A DNA stretch of 64,000 nt from Adenanthera pavonina. Lineage: Eukaryota; Streptophyta; Magnoliopsida; Fabales; Fabaceae. Shown here in pieces: positions 13,009 through 24,411 of the stretch. The notes under the pieces are model-generated. The model saw only the letters and a list, made by a program, of their open reading frames with translations. It was not told where the DNA came from and did no database searches. Where the stretch lies: the NCBI GenBank assembly GCA_026686845.1, contig JAIVEN010000022.1, forward strand, positions 22,232,001-22,296,000, given 5' to 3'. The position numbers were made by a program, and so were the translations under genes. How positions within the stretch are numbered: position 1 is the first letter of the stretch; each line of letters starts with the position of its first letter.

Positions 13009-13806
13009 TATATTATAAATTATATATTATTGTTATTATTATATGTAAACAGACTTAGCCTAATAGGTTTCAGGCTAGACCTGAAGTAAACAAGCCAAAC
13101 CTATTTACTAAAACAAAAAAAAAATTATTTTTCCTCATTTCATAAAAAAATTATTTTTCCTCAATAACAGCTATCTGCTTCCTAAGCACGTGGGATCTTG
13201 TACTTTAAGGATCACTATTTTGGACACACATTCAAATGTCAAGTTTTGAAGCCACAAGAGTAGGTACTGCTGATTTTTTTTTTTTCAATGTACTGGAGTT
13301 TGAGGAGCCAAAGCTATACCTAAATGAGATGATTGAATAGTTGGAAGGAGTGATGGAATCATAAGAGTGATGGAGTCATCAGGGAGAATTATAGTAAAGG
13401 ACCGGTAGATCAAATCAATTACAAAGAAGAGCTTTAATTAATAAAAAAATATTAAAATTTAAAATATTAAATAGTAAAATTGAAAAAATGAGTAATAACA
13501 AGTCATATTTTATAATAAGTTTATTATTTTGATTTTAAACTATAATTCTGCCAAATCATAATGACTTGGAGTTGAATCAATCCTTGACAGATAAAAAATA
13601 GATCTTGTGACTATGGAGGCACAAGAACCAGAGTGTTGAGTAGCTGGAGAAGTATACTGTCTACAAGGCAAAGGAGATAAGAAGGAATGTGAACAATTTC
13701 CTAAAGATAGCCAGAACATAAGAGAAGTATTATGTTATTTTGATATGCTTTTTTACTTATAAATAAGGACTTATATGCCTATTATTTTCCAACTTCTAAA
13801 ATCTTA
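13009..13806. other. Intergenic
   Basis: AT-rich DNA with no supported gene. The words TTTCAGGCTAGACCTGAAG at about 13067 echo the AGGCCT-rich cluster at 10.8-11.0 kb. Confidence 0.35.
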
Positions 13807-14179
13807 GGGCTTATTTAGCAACTGTTTCCAAAACACTTTTTTTTATTTTTAAAAACAGAAAAATAAAAAAACTTGCTTGGTAAATCTATTTTTTATAAAA
13901 TTTTTGAAAACAGAAAAATAAAAGTACATGAAACTCAGAACAGTTTTAAGGTATTTTATAATTTTTGTTTTGGAAAACATAAGAAAATGTGAAAAATACA
14001 CACCTCATGGTAAAGTTATAAATTTTAAATAGTTTATCTAAAACTTACTAATTATGATTTTGAGAACAATTATTCAAACAGATTTTTTATTTACTTATTT
14101 CCAAAACTTGTTCTCAAAAACAGTTTTCCAAAACTTATTTTTAAAAACAATAAAATAGAAAACATTGTTAAACAAACCC
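13807..14179. mobile_element. Tourist-like MITE
   Basis: A 373-bp non-coding element begins GGGCTTATTTAGCAACTGTT. The reverse complement of its right end begins GGGTTTGTTTAACAATGTTT. TTA target duplications sit at 13804-13806 and 14180-14182. Termini and duplication fit a PIF/Harbinger MITE, although the terminal sequence differs from the family at 642 and 14755. Confidence 0.6.
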
Positions 14180-14754
14180 TTAATTTTCATACTTGTAGGT
14201 ATGAAAGAGTAAGGAGTTTGAAATTTTGATTAAAGTAAAATGGCACAAATCATAAAACAAAAATCCAAAATCGTCCAAAACATTAAAAGATATACAGAGG
14301 CTTGCAAAACATTAAAAAAAATTTAGAACTATATACATTCAAATATTTCATACAAATCTGAAAAATATTCATATATAAAAATAAAAAAAAACCATAATAA
14401 TATTAACATTAATAACAAAATATTTTGAAAACAAATTTTTAAAACATTTCTCATTTATTAATTAATTTTAAAAAAGGAAAAGTTATTTTATGTTAGACAA
14501 TAATTTGAAACCATTTGCAACCTTTTATTGTCAAGATAAAAAGTTCTCATATTTCATTTAAAAGTACCCATTATAATGAATATTAAATAGCGCAGGAACA
14601 AATTTCACATTTATCTTTTGGATGAGTTCATCTTAATTATTGGAATTTTTCGACCAAATAATTATTGGAATTTAATTCCCAAATTAAGAAGAAAAGTTTA
14701 TGTCTTTTGTGTTTTGATTTCAGTGCTGACATACGTTTCAAGTTGTAGTTCTTA

Positions 14755-16224
14755 GTGCATGTTTGGGAAAACTTTTACAGAAGTGATTTTGAGTATAATA
14801 GATTTTGCAGAAGTGATTTTAGTTAGAATAGCTGTTGTAAAACTTAATTTATGTTTGGATGTTTTTATCTCGAAAGTGATTTTGCAAAACTAAACATGTT
14901 TGGATTATTTCAACCATAAGCACTTTTGAATATGTAATAATCTTATGTTTACAAAATTAATTGATAATTTTTACTTCAAATTATAAATTACAAATAATAT
15001 AAAAGAAAGCCTATAAAACATTTTTAATTTTTAAACTAAATAAACTGATATTGTTATAAGGAACTTAATAATATAACATGACTAATTATCTTCGAAATAT
15101 TGTGCAATTTGATCTCGAATTAAATCACGAGTAATATCCATATCTCTTGAAGAGGCCAGGGTTAGACTTGAGGATGATGCCCGATACTCATTAGTCCGAT
15201 CAGTATCTTCATGCTCAGTTATATTTTCATTTTCATAATGCAAGAACTCAAAATCTGTTTTAGATTTCCTTCTAATGAAGTTATGTATGGCCATTGTTGC
15301 ACAAACTATCTGAACTTGTGTATCAAATTTGAATCCGGGCATTCGACGTAAAATTGCAAACCTATTCTTCCAAACTCCAAAAGTCCTTTCTATTGTGCTT
15401 CTTAAGCTTGAATGGTAATAATTGAATGCTTCATTCGGGTTAGCAAATCCATGAGTACGTCTGAATTCTGGCAGGTGGTAGCGCTCACATTTATATGGAC
15501 CAAGATATCCTGTTGGTGTTGGGTAACCAGCATCTACCAAATAATATTTACCTAATAAGCAATAAAAATTTTGTGAATCATTTATGATTTCAAATGAAAT
15601 AATAAATACTTGTATTTATAAGAAACATACCAGGAGGCGGATGCGGAAAATTCATGGAAGGAGTTGTGAGGGCATTCTAAAAAACACGAGCATCGTGTGC
15701 GGTTCCTTCCCATCCGGCTAATACAAAAGTGAAGCACATATCCCAATCACATACAGCCATTACATTTTGCGTTGGATATCCTTTTCTTCCAATAAATCTG
15801 GGCTGTTCAGTGGGACTAACAATGCATGGGATATGAGTTCCGTCAATAGCTCCTATAGCATTCATGAAAAATGGCCAATATCGGCAATCATGTTGTATTT
15901 TTGGTGATATATCATGAAATCTGCTATCTCCTGGCTTGATGTATCTCATTGATAGTCTAAGGCATGCCACTAAAACTTCATGAAAATGTCTACTTATGGT
16001 CTCTCCTGAGTGTTGAAATCTTTCTTGTAGCATCCTATTTCCAACCCCATGTCCAACTGTGTTTAAAAATATCGCAACCATTTCTTGCACTCCCATCCCC
16101 TTAGTTTGTTTCAATCCATGTTCTACTAATTCAGTGCAAAGTTCATTAAATACCTTTTTCTCCATTCGGAACATCTCATAACAACGAATAGGATGTCCTT
16201 GTAAAATTTCATTCACCCATAAAT
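14755..16224 (+). repeat. Left arm of the 1470-bp inverted repeat
   Basis: This arm is the reverse complement of 19206-20675, with equal length and no net insertion or deletion. I counted about seven substitutions by eye. It covers the left element terminus, transposase exon 2, the 79-nt intron and most of exon 1. Confidence 0.93.
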
Positions 16225-16342
16225 GACCTGTATACTGACTAGTTCTTCGTGGCTCTTTACATAAATATTTAAACGCATACAATCCAACAAGTGCACTCAC
16301 ATGTGCAGCCTGATCTAAGTCATCATCAGAAGAGTCACTCAT
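15082..16342 (-). pseudogene. PIF/Harbinger (HARBI1-like) transposase, nonsense-mutated
   Basis: Two exons: 16342-15631 and 15551-15082, separated by a 79-nt GT-AG intron (15630-15552). The joined reading would be about 390 residues, normal for plant PIF transposases. The DDE endonuclease residues are present: Asp in GAIDGTHIP, Asp in YYLVDAGYP just after the intron (codon 15534-15532), and Glu in STIERTFGVWKNRF. The N-terminal part (about residues 70-130) carries the helix-turn-helix-like region before the catalytic domain. The frame is broken by one in-frame TAG at 15679-15677. The inverted sister copy has GAG at that position, in the block that follows HDARVF. Apart from that stop the frame is open, so inactivation looks recent. 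The gene lies about 200 bp downstream of the Myb/SANT-like gene and in the same direction, the usual Harbinger arrangement. Confidence 0.9.
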
Positions 16343-16544
16343 TTTATTATTTGTACCTTTAAGTTGGAAAACAAAGTAATTCTTTAAATAGTTGACTTTC
16401 TAAAAGCTCAATAATATTAGATAAATTTAAAAGCTCCATATAAAACAAAGTTTTTCAAACATAAAAAAAGATAAAGTTCATCCACCAAAGTTCATAACAA
16501 AAAAGAAAGGAAGCAAAGTACTAAATGAAAGCATAAATAATATC

Positions 16545-17556
16545 CTAAATTCTATAAGCTGCCAACTTCAACCATGCCATCAATCTGTCATGATGTGGTC
16601 TCAATTTAGAAAAGATCTCCCTCTTCGTCGGGTCCGAAAGGAGTTCACAACATCGAGAATACCAATCCAGATCCATTGTGATCTCCTCTATTGTGTCTAG
16701 TTCATCCATCGCTTGACCCATAGATGTTTCAACCTTTTGTTTTCGTCCTAACTCTTGGGCATCAGCAATTCTACTAATTGCATCAACTAAATGTCTTGCA
16801 TTGGGGGCTCTCTGTCTTTTCTGTCCTTCAGAAGCTCCCACCCTTTTTCTCTTTCCCATGCTTCTTTCACTAGAGCACCCTTGTGAAGTGTTTAAGTTAA
16901 TATCTCCAAATTTAGTACTAATTCCAGCACTAACTCCAGGAGTAGGATTTTGAAGCTCTTCCTCACTGTCCCCGGATCCTTCCTCTAAGTCTAAGGTAGG
17001 ACGATACACATCATCGTCTTCTTCTACTTCATTAGGTAATCTTTGAGATGAGGGTGCCCATGCTTGTTGTCCAGTTGCGACCACACTTTTGAATAGAATT
17101 GTTAATTCATCTTTGAACGGAAGTCCTTTATATCTGTATTTTACATATAGCGGATTTGTCTGCTTGTTTACAACCAATCATAGTTAGATTTTTCACAATG
17201 AATATAAAGTTTATAATACCACATTTAAAATTACATACCTCTTGCTTCTCAGCCCACCAACTATCAGGTGCATCTATCGTATGTGTGTTAGGATTCCACC
17301 CTAAACCTGTCTCTTTCTCAAATAACTTGCACCATGTCATCCACTCTTTTTTAAGGGAGTCCAACTTATTTTTAAGTTGTCCCCTATCATAGCTCCTACC
17401 GGTTTGGTCTTTAAATCCAGAAACTATTTCTCTCCATGCTGTTTTTGTATAAGTAGTTCCATGTCGTTGCCCTTTGTGGACTTGTTGCAAGCACAGTTTG
17501 ATTAAAATTTCAGTCGTTTTAATGTCCCAATTTGCCTTTGCCTTATCATTACTCAT
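16545..17556 (-). CDS. Myb/SANT-like partner protein of the Harbinger transposon
   Basis: Two exons: 17556-17239 and 17159-16545, with a 79-nt intron starting GTATGT and ending AAGCAG. They give 310 residues. Residues about 8-105 form a Myb_DNA-bind_3-type trihelix domain: the NW(D), LKNKLDSLKKEWMTW and LGWNPNTHTIDAPDSWW stretches are its hallmarks. The middle is acidic, and a KRKR-type basic patch around residue 190 could be a nuclear signal. In PIF/Harbinger elements such proteins bind the transposon ends and bring the transposase into the nucleus. The start at MSNDKAK was chosen because the domain follows directly; the longer open frame upstream looks like leader sequence. The gene appears intact, unlike both transposase copies, so it might still supply its product to relatives elsewhere. 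Confidence 0.85.
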
Positions 17557-19067
17557 GATTCTATTACAAAAACATCCATAATAAACAAAAGAATCCAAAC
17601 CATCCATGCAAACAGGAACAAGACAAGGAGAGACAAAAATATACATGAAGAAAATATACTAATCTAACCATTACAGAGAGACAAAAACCTATATCATAAA
17701 ACCATTTAAATTCAACAGCTCCAAATTACAGGGTGAAAAAGATGCTAATCAAACATCATATCCCACAATTATATAACAACCAGTACAGTATACAAAATCA
17801 GCATCATCTTCAGTGATAGGTGGAATGATTATTATATTACAAGAGAGACATTGAATCACTTTCACACTTGATGAAGAACAAAATTTATTTTTAATGTTAA
17901 ATGCTCACTGGAGTCCCATGCACACAGTAAATGTTTTTTGCTAGAAACCTTATTTTCCATTCCCTTTCCAGAACACACTTTCCCACATATCAATCATGCC
18001 CTTAATGTAACTTTCAAAAACTTCTACTCTTTAATGTTGCCATATTCATATGGGATAAGTAAGGGAGAAAACACCTAATAGATTGTAATTCTTTCTGTCC
18101 AGCATGACTCTTGAAACAAGCATAAATTATTCATCATTCGATGTATGCCTTGTTACCACTATACCATTTTATTTTCAGTAAAAAAAGACAGAGAAAGTTG
18201 ACCGTTGTATTGCTCTATTCGTCATTACCGAGAGCATCATTTTTCAACCACATTGCATGTATATTACTCACTAGATGTATAACAAAGGTTGAGAGGAAGA
18301 AGATTTGTTACCGTTAAATGCTCAGATCCAAGGTTGACGGTGGGGGCCAAGAAAGTAACTTCAGTCACCGGTTGAAGATGCTCCGAGGTTGAAGAAGAAG
18401 CACCGAGGTTGATGAAGGCCGTGCTACACCTGATGCACGAGCAGGGGTCGCGGTGAATGAGAAGCTTCAGCAGACAACATACACGCAGGGACCGGATCTA
18501 TAACAATGGAAGGCGCCGGTTCAAGAAGCTCGGAGGTTGAAGAAGAAGCACCGATGTTGATGGAGGACGTTCTCCACCGGATCTACGAACAGGGGTCCTG
18601 GTGAATGAGAAGCTGAAGCAGAAAATAGGCATGCCGGGACCGGATCTATGACAATGGAACTCGCCCTTGAAGATGCTCGGACGTTGAAGAAGAAGAACCG
18701 AGGTTGATGGATGTCGTTGACCACCGGATCTGCAAACAGGGGTCGCGGTGAAGAAGAAGACGCGTCACCACGAAAACAGATACGCCGGGACGAGAGCTGT
18801 AACATCGGAAGTTGTCAAGAAGTTGCTGATGAAGGATGAGCTCCACGATGCCGGAAAAACCACACGCTCTCCACCATTGAAACAGATGCTGTCGACGAAG
18901 GAGGTGTTGAAGTTGCCGATGGAGGAGGTGCCCGGTTAGCTTTGGAAGGTTGTGGGAGAAAATAAATAAAAGAGGCTTTTTACATAATATATTGACATGT
19001 ATAATGCTCCAACGGTAAAATAATCAATTCTGGCCACCGAAAAAGCTTCTTCTCTCAGCTTATCTTC
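17557..19067. other. Non-coding internal part of the Harbinger element
   Basis: This is the region upstream of the Myb/SANT-like gene and would contain its promoter. It includes the GC-richer tandem repeat at 18386-18830. Frames on both strands at 18521-18939 are translations of that repeat and resemble no known protein. Confidence 0.5.
18386..18830. repeat. 148-bp tandem repeat, about three units, inside the Harbinger element
   Basis: Units start at 18386, 18534 and 18681 (period 148 then 147). Each starts AGGTTGAAGAAGAAG or a one-base variant, then continues with CCGAGGTTGATG-type sequence, an ACCGGATCTA box and a CAGGGGTCGCGGTG box. The units are clearly GC-richer than the rest of the window and are diverged from one another. 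They may be captured foreign sequence. Confidence 0.8.
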
Positions 19068-19205
19068 ATAATCTATTTCCAGTAACAATCACTTTTTTTT
19101 TTAAGCTCGGCCTACACTGTCCAAACATGATATCCCATTTCAAGAATCTATTCTTGGGCTCAAAACTAAGGTTTGGGCTTCTAAAAAGCTTCCCCAAACA
19201 TGCAC
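19068..19205 (+). repeat. Internal copy of the 138-bp Harbinger right end
   Basis: Nearly identical to 20676-20813 at the same length, with a C/G difference in CTATTTCCAG versus CTATTTGCAG. It ends with the complete terminal sequence CCCCAAACATGCAC. Confidence 0.92.
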
Positions 19206-20348
19206 ATTTATGGGTGAATGAAATTTTACAAGGACATCCTATTCGTTGTTATGAGATGTTCCGAATGGAGAAAAAGGTATTTGATGAACTTTGCACTGAA
19301 TTAGTAGAACATGGATTGAAACAAACTAAGGGGATGGGAGTGCAAGAAATGGTTGCGATATTTTTAAACACAGTTGGACATGGGGTTGGAAATAGGATGC
19401 TACAAGAAAGATTTCAACACTCAGGAGAGACCATAAGTAGACATTTTCATGAAGTTTTAGTGGCATGCCTTAGACTATCAATGAGATACATCAAGCCAGG
19501 AGATAGCAGATTTCATGATATATCACCAAAAATACAACATGATTGCCGATATTGGCCATTTTTCATGAATGCTATAGGAGCTATTGACGGAACTCATATC
19601 CCATGCATTGTTAGTCCCACTGAACAGCCCAGATTTATTGGAAGAAAAGGATATCCAACGCAAAATGTAATGGCTGTATGTGATTGGGATATGTGCTTCA
19701 CTTTTGTATTAGCCGGATGGGAAGGAACCGCACACGATGCTTGTGTTTTTGAGAATGTCCTCACAACTCCTTCCATGAATTTTCCGCATCCGCCTCTTGG
19801 TATGTTTCTTATAAATACAAGTATTTATTATTTCATTTGAAATCATAAATGATTCACAAAATTTTCATTGCTTATTAGGTAAATATTATTTGGTATATGC
19901 TGGTTACCCAACACCAACAGGATATCTTGGTCCATATAAATGTGAGCGCTACCACCTGCCAGAATTCAGACGTACTCATGGATTTGCTAACCCGAATGAA
20001 GCATTCAATTATTACCATTCAAGCTTAAGAAGCACAATAGAAAGGACTTTTGGAGTTTGGAAGAATAGGTTTGCAATTTTACGTCGAATGCCCGGATTCA
20101 AATTTGATACACAAGTTCAGATAGTTTGTGCAACAATGGCCATACATAACTTCATTAGAAGGAAATCTAAAACAGATTTTGAGTTCTTGCATTATGAAAA
20201 TGAAAATATAACTGAGCATGAAGATACTGATCGGACTAATGAGTATCGGGCATCATCCTCAAGTCTAACCCTGGCCTCTTCAAGAGATATGGATATTACT
20301 CGTGATTTAATTCGAGATCAAATTGCACAATATTTCGAAGATAATTAG
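19206..20348 (+). pseudogene. Inverted second copy of the Harbinger transposase, catalytically dead
   Basis: Exon 1 is 19206-19799 and exon 2 is 19879-20348, with a 79-nt intron at 19800-19878. The copy lacks the true N-terminus. Upstream of LWVNEILQGHP the open frame runs back into the duplicated right end and reaches a Met at 19127, so any product would have an N-terminus of non-coding origin. The first catalytic Asp (codon 19586-19588) and the Glu of ERTFG are kept. The second catalytic Asp is replaced by Tyr (codon TAT at 19896-19898, VYAGYP instead of VDAGYP). The conserved HDARVF is HDACVF, and PPPG is PPLG. The frame has no stop codon, so it could be translated, but it should not be active. 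Confidence 0.9.
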
Positions 20349-20675
20349 TCATGTTATATTATTAAGTTCCTTATAACAATATCAGTTTATTTAGTTTAAA
20401 AATTAAAAATGTTTTATAGGCTTTCTTTTATATTATTTGTAATTTATAATTTGAAGTAAAAATTATCAATTAATTTTGTAAACATAAGATTATTACATAT
20501 TCAAAAGTGCTTATGGTTGAAATAATCCAAACATGTTTAGTTTTGCAAAATCACTTTCGAGATAAAAACATCCAAACATAAATTAAGTTTTACAACAGCT
20601 ATTCTAACTAAAATCACTTCTGCAAAATCTATTATACTCAAAATCACTTCTGTAAAAGTTTTCCCAAACATGCAC
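19206..20675 (-). repeat. Right arm of the 1470-bp inverted repeat
   Basis: Inverted partner of 14755-16224, separated from it by a 2981-bp spacer. It ends with the left element terminus CCCAAACATGCAC at 20675. Confidence 0.93.
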
Positions 20676-20813
20676 ATAATCTATTTGCAGTAACAATCAC
20701 TTTTTTTTTTAAGCTCGGCCTACACTGTCCAAACATGATATCCCATTTCAAGAATCTATTCTTGGGCTCAAAACTAAGGTTTGGGCTTCTAAAAAGCTTC
20801 CCCAAACATGCAC
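20676..20813 (+). repeat. Outer copy of the 138-bp Harbinger right end
   Basis: Direct copy of 19068-19205. It forms the present right boundary of the transposon next to the TTA duplication at 20814-20816. Confidence 0.92.
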
Positions 20814-20816
20814 TTA

Positions 20817-22400
20817 GTTGAGTAGGTGACTTATTTAGATTCATTATCTATCATGAAGCTCCGAGTTGCTTGTTACATGATGTTAGAATAGTTATATAAT
20901 ATCTTTATTAATTGTGTGTATGACATTACCATTTGTAAAGAGGAATAAAAAACAAATATAATAAAACAGATTGTTTGCTTGATTTCTAATGATCAAAAGG
21001 TAATACAATCTCTTCACCTATCAAACCTCACAGAACAGAGTTCTCCTCGCATATGGCAATCACAACCAATACAGGCTTGGGGCAAATACACTATTTCGCA
21101 GCCGACCATTGAATTAATGTAAATAAATCTAATTAATTAGTGATTGATTATTTCCTCCCAAAACTAAATGAGTCAATTAAATTATTGATAACTTTTTTAG
21201 TAATATTAATAATTGATATGGTTATAATCATGGACATTTTTTTTTGGGCCAATAATCATGGATGATTCAAATTTTAAATTTCGAAATGTTTTAATGTAAT
21301 AATAATAGCTAATGTTAAAAATATCTAATCGGCTAATCCCAATATTTTAATTACGAAATGATGCTAAAACAAAAGACAATGTAAAATTGAGAGGAAAAAA
21401 ATGAGTTTTTATATTATGCTGTATTTTATTATCCCCACTACCCACAACCTTCACCGTTAGTGTTTTTTTGGAATGAATTTTGCCACAATCCAAATTAATT
21501 TAGCTGTCTTGTTCTAGTTTATGTAATATAAATATAAACTAAAATAAATAGATGCATCAACCTTTTTAATTTATTTAAATTTTGGAATATATAAATTTTC
21601 GTGGACATTATATAATATCTCTAAAATTTGGAAATTCAAATTAAAGTTTGGGCACATAAATTTTCAGATTGTGTTAATAAATTTAACAAAAAAAAATAAA
21701 AATCTGCTTACACATGCATTTAATTTGGAATACAATATCACAATTAAATTATTATTTAAATTAGAAAGTATGTAATTGTTGATTAATTGGTATACTTAGA
21801 ACCAAGCATTAGTTTGTAGATTGAGGACATAGAAAAAATATTTTTATATATAATAAATATAATTAATATTTGTTCACTCTCACAAAAGAGGAAAAAATAA
21901 GTATTGAAATTAAATATGAAATAATGAGAATTAAATCCAATAAATCCGCAAATTTAAAATAGCAATAGATAAGGAAATTAAAAACATTATTTATGAGAAT
22001 TTTAAATATTATTAATTAATATTTGAATTAAAATTTTTTATAAAGAGGAATAAATAATAATTCAAATTATAAATTATAAATTATAAATTATGCAATAATG
22101 ATTTATATTTTATATAATGTATTAGTTGATAGCATGGGAGCCACTTGTTATATATAATGGATCTAAGAAGTGTAACGGCTTTTCTTGTTTTTTCCTTAAG
22201 TTATATTTGGTAGGAAAAAACTATTTTGGGAAAAATAAAAAAAATAAGAATTTCATAAAAATATTATTTTATATTTATAAAAAACTTAAATGATACGGAT
22301 GAAACAAATTTTTTGAGAATTTTTCCATCAGTTTTCCAATAAAACCCTTGTGTATCAAACCAAGAATTTGTTCAGTGTGATTTAGCTCCGTTGGAGTATA
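20817..22400. other. Intergenic, very AT-rich
   Basis: No gene is supported. A possible degenerate MITE lies around 22196-22366, with ends resembling TTATATTTGGTAGG and its inverse, but I could not define a duplication. The last part merges into the probable 5' region of the TFIIE-beta-like gene. Confidence 0.4.
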
Positions 22401-23235
22401 AAATTCCAAAACCGTTAGAAAAACTCATGTTGCCGGGAAATCGCCTCGCCTTTCCATCATTCTAAGAGATTTTCATTATCAATTGGCCCCAAGTCGCGTT
22501 CTTGACCAAATCCATCGAACTCTTGCAAAACCTGTCTCTTCTCTTCCCTCTTCGCTCTCGACTTCTCAAAGTTTTCCATTCAATCGAATCAATCCGTCAA
22601 TCATCAACGCTATTTTCTTCTGAAACTACAGGTTGGGTCTTCTCATTTATGCTGCTCTTCGATGATGGAATTATCTGCTACATTGAGGTTGGGGGAATGA
22701 ATTCGGTTGCATTTATTAAATAATCATTTGAATTAAGTTATTCGAATTCCGCATTCTGAGTTATTGAATTTGCTGATGATAATTAGGAATATGGGGCGAG
22801 CTTCTGTCTGGCACTGCATCAGAAGAGTGCACTTTTTTATGTTATCTTTCCTATGAGTTGGTATCAGTTTCGATCGAGAATCTAGTTTTCTTTAACACAA
22901 TCCAAAACAAAAACTAGAGATCTTTTTTTTTTTTTTCTTGTTTTACTCGTTGATTCACTCTGCTTTCAATCTCAAAACAATCATTCTAATTTTGTATATG
23001 CTGATCATCCTGATCGAACAATATTAGTCTCAGATGGCACTACAAGAAAAGTTGGACCGATTTAAAAAGCAGCAGCAGATGTGTCAGTCAACCCTCACAA
23101 GCATTGCAGCTAGCAGAAAGGCCATGACAGCCCAAAAACCTGCCCCTATAGCTCCATCTGCTTCATCCAGTGGAAGAACTCCAGCCCCAGCCGTCAAATT
23201 CTCAAATGATACTGAGAGGCTTCAACACATTAACA

Positions 23236-24290
23236 GTATTCGGAAAGCCCCTGTAGGAGCTCAGATGAAGCGGGGTATCTATTCAATGCCCATATTTTGA
23301 TTTTTTTACCTCTTGGAGTTCACAACAACTACTGTCACTTACTGTTGATAGAAAAGTGGAGGGTATTTAAAAAGAAAAAGAATCCTAGAGGATATGTTTC
23401 TGCAAAACTATACGTTTTTTGAGTTGCTTGAGTTGACAATGAACTGTATGATAATATTTATTACTAGAAAAGTTGTGTTAAAATAATATTTAATTTATTG
23501 GTTAGCAATATTGATGCATCCCTTAATTCAATGTTGATCACAAACAAGGGCATTTCTTCTATTTGTTAACGTGCTGTGTTTGAGGTCATGGGGATGCAGA
23601 AAAGGGAGACATGGCCAAGGGAGTGACAAGTTATGATTGCCATGATAAATTGTACTTAGCATCAATATTCTGTTTTATCAAATGCTAAGAATTTCCCAAC
23701 TGCTTTAGTTATGTTCTTCCAATCTATAAATATATTATATTAGCATTCGGAAAGCCCCTGTAGGAACTCAAATGAAGTATGTTATCGATCTGTTGCAAGA
23801 GGTATTTGTTTAAATTACCCCATGTCCATGTTCTTCCTACTTCAATAGCCATATATATTATTTTTTATCATTTTAAGTTCACAACAACTACAATCACTTA
23901 CTGTTGATAGAAAATTGGTGGGTATAAAAATTCTTTGAGAAAATAATGGATTCCTCAATGATCTCCATGTTTCTGCAAAATTATATACATTTTGAGTTGC
24001 TAGGGTTGATAATGAACTGTGATAATTTTTTTTTGTGGGAAACTGTGATGATATTTATTACTAGAAAAGTGGTGTGAAAATAGTATGTAATTATGCTGCT
24101 GGGTTAGTACTAATGAAGCATGCCTTAATTCAATGTTAATCACAAAGAAAGGAGTTTCTTCTATTTGTTAACGTGGTATGTTTGAGGTCATTGGATGCGG
24201 AAAATGGAGACATAGCAAAGTGAGTGACAAATTGTGATTTCTATGATAAATTGTACTCAGCATCTACATTCTCTATTATCAAATTCCCCT
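23236..24290 (+). repeat. Imperfect tandem duplication of an exon end plus intron
   Basis: About 0.5 kb starting at ATTCGGAAAGCCCCTGTAGG (near 23238) is repeated from about 23744. Both units then share CACTTACTGTTGATAGAAAA, TTTATTACTAGAAAAGT, CTTAATTCAATGTT and TTCTATTTGTTAACGTG in the same order. The second unit keeps an exon end lost in the first (VIDLLQE-type codons before a GTATTT donor). The units are clearly diverged, so this is an old event. Confidence 0.8.
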
Positions 24291-24411
24291 ACTGCTTTGA
24301 TAGAACACTGATTTTGAAAGTCCCATAATAATTTCTTGTCATGTATAATTTTATCATTTTTGTCTACTATTTGTAAGTTATAGGTGTTTGTAATGAATCT
24401 ATAATGGTGGT

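Larger units (their letters stand above)
14755..20813 (-). mobile_element. PIF/Harbinger DNA transposon with internal inverted duplication
   Basis: The element is bounded by GTGCATGTTTGGG at the left and CCCAAACATGCAC at the right, inside TTA duplications at 14752-14754 and 20814-20816. The segment 14755-19205 (4451 bp) is a complete element by itself. It has a left terminus, a transposase, a Myb/SANT-like gene (both on the minus strand) and a right terminus ending CCCCAAACATGCAC at 19205. It is followed at once by an inverted copy of its own left 1470 bp (19206-20675) and then by a second copy of its right-hand 138 bp (20676-20813). Only the outer ends carry the TTA duplication; the junction at 19205/19206 does not. 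The subterminal motif AGAAGTGATTTT occurs twice near each outer arm end and may be a transposase-binding repeat. Confidence 0.93.

Noticed and set aside
18521..18939. Open frames on both strands inside the Harbinger element
   Set aside because: They are translations of the 148-bp tandem repeat and shift between units.
22196..22366. Possible MITE before the TFIIE-beta-like locus
   Set aside because: The inverted ends are too weak and no target duplication was found.
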